Assembly: GCA_021014325.1 (NCBI GenBank)
Contig: CM037472.1
Location: forward strand, 17,097,063 to 17,161,062
DNA length: 64,000 nt
Reading direction: 5' to 3'
Origin: Plazaster borealis
Taxonomy: Eukaryota > Echinodermata > Asteroidea > Forcipulatida > Labidiasteridae
Positions 60,481-64,000 of the stretch are shown here, piece after piece. The position numbers were made by a program, and so were the translations under genes. Each line of letters starts with the position of its first letter. Position 1 is the first letter of the stretch. The notes beneath the pieces were generated by a model. The model saw only the letters and a list, made by a program, of their open reading frames with translations. It made no database searches and was not told where the DNA came from.

Positions 60481-60865
60481 CAGGGCCCAAATTCATGGAG
60501 CTGCTTAAAGGTATCGTACACGTTCGATAATGACTCAAAACAAATATATTGTAACAAGGGTGTTTTTTCTTTCATCATTTTCTTGCAACTTCGATGACCA
60601 ATTGAGCCCAAATTTTCACAGGCTTGTTACTTTACGAATATGTTGGGGTACACCAAGTGAGAACACTGGTCTTTGACAATTTCCAAATGTGTTCAATGCC
60701 TTTAAGCAGAAAGTTATTGCTTAAAAACAATAGTTTGCTGCTAAGCGACAATGAGCAGGATATCAGTCAGAAATTGTACGAGTGACATGGTATTTTGGCT
60801 TGTTAGCATAATCTAGTAAGCATAACTTTGTTGTACTTAACTAGGTCTTGAAATATTGGGCCCTG
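60481..60865. mobile_element. Outer 'CAGGGCCCAA' MITE, interrupted
   Basis: It begins CAGGGCCCAAATTCATGG (60481) and ends ATTGGGCCCTG (to 60865). Without the insertion at 60509-60705 it is about 188 bp, close to the copy at 27908-28109, with which it shares 'gcagaaa...attgctta...gacaatgagcaggat.ccagtcag'. Confidence 0.88.
60509..60701. mobile_element. TTAA-type MITE inserted inside another MITE
   Basis: AGGTATCGTACACGTT at the left and CCAAATGTGTTCAATGCCT at the right are flanked by TTAA (60505-60508 and 60702-60705). Removing the insert plus one TTAA restores CTGCTTAAGCAGAAA, exactly the sequence of the unoccupied relative at about 27930. The element is an inverted copy of 8470-8833 with about 170 bp of its centre missing. 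Confidence 0.92.
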
Positions 60866-61196
60866 GTTTTGAAATCGTAACGGTTATTTACCAGTGTTTG
60901 ATTTTGAAGTTCCCAGTCTCTTTCGTTGTGTATACGTTTATGCACGTGTATATTCGTTCACCACCTCACACATACGTTTTTATAAATTACCAAGTGGGTT
61001 GCCGCTTGGTTGTAGTGTAGTAAGTTTTATCCCTTTCCCCACCCAAAAATATGCCAGCCTTTTTCTAGACTTGCCCTAATATCACCATTGTCGTGTCGAA
61101 GCTATCCGCAAGTCCGGGGCTCATCAAAGTGCAACGTTACGAATCGGTCATCAGGTTTTTGTCTTCCTTTTTCACGGGGTGTTTTTTCCCCCGCAG
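60866..61196. other. Non-coding DNA preceding the exon candidate
   Basis: The end of this stretch carries a pyrimidine tract (TTTTTTCCCCCGCAG) that makes a good acceptor at 61196. Nothing else was seen. Confidence 0.4.
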
Positions 61197-61326
61197 TCTG
61201 GTCTGCAGGGTCGTGCGGTTGACACCCCAAAAAAGATAATTGATTTATATATTTTTCACCCCTCTCTGGATCGTGTCAGAAATCACTACGTGTCGGTTGC
61301 CTGGGAAGCACCGAAGATCAGAGAAG
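61197..61326 (+). CDS. Candidate internal exon 4, possible end of a PA14-like module
   Basis: A 130-nt exon candidate between acceptor GTTTTTTCCCCCGCAG (to 61196) and donor GTAATC (61327), phase 0 in and phase 1 out. Both splice sites are good. It encodes SGLQGRAVDTPKKIIDLYIF, then HPSLDRVRNHYVSVAWEAPK and a short charged end. 'YI..H......H..VSVAW..P' matches the closing strands of PA14 modules as I know them ('Y.IE.LH....DHV.VAW..P'), including those of beta-1,4-N-acetylgalactosaminyltransferases 3/4, Golgi enzymes that make LacdiNAc. The incoming phase agrees with 53783-53856, and WTAP-to-VAW spacing (49 residues if joined) is similar to those enzymes. The exon is the best supported in the window. 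The family is a hypothesis: no catalytic domain lies here, and other PA14 proteins would fit equally. Confidence 0.5.
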
Positions 61327-61396
61327 GTAATCTTAAACCGGGTTATTTACACCGCCGTTGCCGATGTTTGTCTGCATGTCGCATCGCCCCCCCCCC

Positions 61397-61566
61397 TGTG
61401 CCCAATTTCTTCAAGCTGTAAATTCTGCTAAGCGAATTTATTTGCTTCGCAAAAATAACCGCGGGGTAACAACCAAAACATATGAATGCAGTGGCGTTTC
61501 GGCTGGCAACTGGTGTCTGCTAAGCAGCATTTGTTTTCGCTTACCAGCTTTTTTAAAATTAGGCCC
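61397..61566. mobile_element. Related 'GCCCAATTT' inverted-repeat element
   Basis: Left end TGCCCAATTTCTTCAAGCTG (about 61399) and right end CCAGCTTTTTTAAAATTAGG (to about 61562, then CCC) are diverged inverted copies. The interior holds 'tgctaagc' and 'gctaagcag' blocks like those of the CAGGGCCCAA family. The ends differ enough to be a separate subfamily. Confidence 0.6.
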
Positions 61567-62164
61567 GGATTAGACGAACTAATCTCACTGAATGAATTCA
61601 TATATATATTGCTGGGGAGCCTAGTAACACCAACACTTTTGTTTTCACCATAATTTCTGAAATATTAATCAGTTCAAAGTAAACAAACCGCCGCATTGCA
61701 TAAGCCAATACTATTTACTCAGTGCGATAATAACGATGGACACGTCTCCAAATTTTTCTTCTACACTTTGAAGAAAGGGTAGGCTTGCATTCGTAATTCA
61801 CCTTTGAGCCAGTGTGACCGACAACATCAATTCTAAGCCAACATACAGTGTAGCACTTTCACAAGTTTTAACGTAAAAATCAGTCCGGCATGTCAATAGA
61901 CTTTAATCATGGTGCGGCCATCTTGATTTTCTCCCATTCAAATCAATGTAACCAAACCGAGGCTGGAAGTGCTAATAGTCTGGTTCCTTTTTATACAATG
62001 AATATTAGTATCCATTACTGCTGTTGGATACAGGGAACATGACCAAGTTGGTGGCAGCATGATACAGGTCTATATAGACTTTCAATTGCTACATTTCTCA
62101 TTAATACGGATCCCCTAAAGGGACATGGTCAAGAAAAAATAGAAAGGGTAAACACACAATCAAA
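61567..62164. other. Non-coding DNA, nothing recognised
   Basis: A short (TA)n lies at about 61600-61610. Nothing else was seen. Confidence 0.35.
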
Positions 62165-62350
62165 GGAAATGTATTTCGTTCCCTCGAAATGATGTTTCAT
62201 TCCCTCGAAATAATTTGTGTTCCCTTGAAACCGTTTGGTTCCCTCGAGATATTATTTCGAGGGAACGACATCATATTTCGAGGAAATGATTTGATTACAA
62301 GGGAACGAAATATTCTTTTGAGGGAACAAAACAGTATTTCGAGGGAACTA
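62165..62350. repeat. Inverted minisatellite of TTCCCTCGAAAT units
   Basis: Four left-hand units carry TTCCCTCGAAAT or a variant (about 62180, 62197, 62220, 62238). They are followed by inverted units ATTTCGAGGGAAC (about 62253, 62275, 62298, 62318, 62335), with spacing of roughly 18-23 bp. The switch point lies at about 62245-62252, so the array is a large imperfect palindrome. The open frame across it (62189-62476) is a by-product. Confidence 0.85.
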
Positions 62351-64000
62351 AATCATCATAAGCGAACAAGGAATAGATTTGAAAGCAACAACTCACTCGT
62401 GTGCTTTCCTACCTTGCTTTTTGGACACCAGATACCTGACCTTTTCAATAAGTTTCATTCTAAAATTCATCACTAAAACTATTTCATCTTCCTTTTGCGT
62501 ATTGAATCCTGTAAGGATTGCTTGCTGAACCCAAATGAACCTTCAATTTCATACAGTTTTTCACTAGCTAACTGTTAAGAAAATGAGAAATCATTTTAGA
62601 AGCTAACGACCGGCGCAGCTCTACAGATTTTCGTAATTTTCATTTGTATATTGCAGGTCGTTAATGAACAGATGTTTTTCCGCGCGGATGAAACTGTAGT
62701 TTTTTGTTTTGTTTTTTTGTTTTTGTTTTAATTCAATTTCTAGTAATACCCTTCGCAGGGTATTGACTCTTTTCATCACAAAACCGATCGATTGGTTGTG
62801 AATTTCATACAGTGAAGATAAGAATAACTGAAAGGCATCCGCCTCGTAATTACATGACATATCTGGTGCCGGTTTTTTAAAAGCCTAATTGATTGACAAA
62901 TTTAGTAATTGCATCCCAAAATCTGAAGGAAATACAATTTGGTTGCTTTGTGGGGGGTTTTAAGATTTGTAGGCAATCAAGCCGAAATCATATTGGTTCG
63001 TAATCCATTTCTGAGAAGAAAACAAAATTCTCAAAGCATTTTCGTATTCTTATTTTTCTTTTATCTTTATTGTAAGTTTACGTATCACAATTCCCTAACA
63101 AGGGTCACTCAGTGTGAGCTTAGGGCAGGGAGTTAGCTGAGAAATAGCAGAAAGTTGACAGTTGATATTGCGTATGAACTTTTGACAGATTATCTGTCAG
63201 ACGGTAGGGCCTATATAATAAATGAAAATCAGTTGAGAGACTTTCTTGATTTAATTTGTGCATCCTCCGCATACGGCTTATCTGGATTCCTGATTGTTTT
63301 AACTCAGTTTTTTATGTGTTCACGTTACAATTTCAAAGTGAACTCGTGGCATTCGTGTTGAAGTCAGCATCTTGGCTAGTTTAGAATGTCACCATGCTTA
63401 TTGTGGTTATTGACATACAGTGCCGTCATTTGATATTCCACGTGCGGATTCCTAGTTTTACACAATAATTGTGCTGCTTTTCTTGAAACGTAGTTGTCCG
63501 TGAGTGATCACTTCTCTTATAGTGTTGTGAGATTGTTGGAATTGGCTAAACTATGGTGATAACAGCGTGGATGAATTTTATGAAACATCTCATAAAAGGT
63601 GTATACTTCCTTTGATAATCTCACTCTCCTCCGTAGCACAACTTCATGCGCGAAATGAAGACATTCTAACCCCGCTCATCACATCCAGCTCACAGTGTGA
63701 AGCCTGATGATAACATCATAAATGATGAAAAGATAAAGCAATCCCCCCCCCAATCAATAAAGACAAGAAGGGATTGTCATCTAGACATTATGCAAGATTA
63801 TTTGCCTCTGCTGTCGTATTTTGAACACACTTTATTTAATTATTGTTTTATTTTATAGGGCCTATGTACATATAGATTTCTGAGTATAAAGAGTTTTGAA
63901 TTGAAATCAACCTGTCATGTTTCCCACCGTTTAAATGAATGTCTGGGATTGTAACATTAACGTGGTGTAATCATCTCTTGCTCTTCTTATACTGAGGCTG
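62351..64000. other. Non-coding DNA, nothing recognised
   Basis: No supported gene. An open frame at 63155-63361 (68 codons) contains DIAYELLTDYLSDG before a GTAGGG, but its upstream AG lacks a pyrimidine tract. A C-run lies at 63745-63752. Confidence 0.35.

Noticed and set aside
40468..61326. Reeler domain (as in spondin or reelin) for the exon chain
   Set aside because: Some strings (WTAPSG) fit, but the expected cysteines and spacing are absent; a PA14-like reading fits the last exon better.
62189..62476. 95-codon open frame rich in RGN/RE repeats
   Set aside because: It is a by-product of the TTCCCTCGAAAT minisatellite.

Overview
This window looks like ordinary eukaryotic nuclear DNA, AT-rich and mostly non-coding. 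It shows no operons, no long uninterrupted genes and no bacterial or phage features. A marine invertebrate deuterostome, most likely an echinoderm and perhaps a sea star, is the best guess. Reasons: split candidate exons with GT/AG borders, a tRNA-derived SINE, a decayed LINE 3' end, several families of short inverted-repeat transposons (MITEs) of a type I associate with echinoderm genomes, and a strong excess of the 8-base palindrome TAGGCCTA. The organism call is inference and no search was run.

Layout. 1-10 kb: a frameshifted LINE reverse-transcriptase tail (2576-3012), five 154-bp tandem repeats (3310-4079), a possible lectin-like exon (5680-5770), a tRNA-Leu-like SINE ending in a triplet tail (6815-7195) and a TTAA-flanked MITE (8470-8833). 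10-23 kb: palindromic TA-rich DNA with a thrice-repeated motif, a 115-bp-spaced duplication, a candidate exon (14978-15131), a possible signal-anchor exon on the minus strand, a second SINE-like element, half of a TTAA MITE, a TA-flanked MITE and a 14-bp minisatellite. 23-38 kb: a GC-rich island open in several frames (26616-26796), inverted-repeat MITEs, a possible terminal exon (29534-29709), a compound GTT repeat, a TTTA microsatellite and a large heptamer array (37101-37559). 38-64 kb: four plus-strand exon candidates (40468, 43877, 53783, 61197) whose reading phases fit together, between more MITEs, including a nested insertion with a related empty site inside the window.

The most gene-like content is that plus-strand chain. 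It could be part of one gene with long introns, and its last two exons recall the end of a PA14-type module such as that of beta-1,4-N-acetylgalactosaminyltransferases 3/4. This is a hypothesis resting on short motifs, spacing and phase. Nearly all other open frames of 60-180 codons look like chance or are by-products of repeats. I found no rRNA, no clear functional tRNA gene and no CRISPR array.
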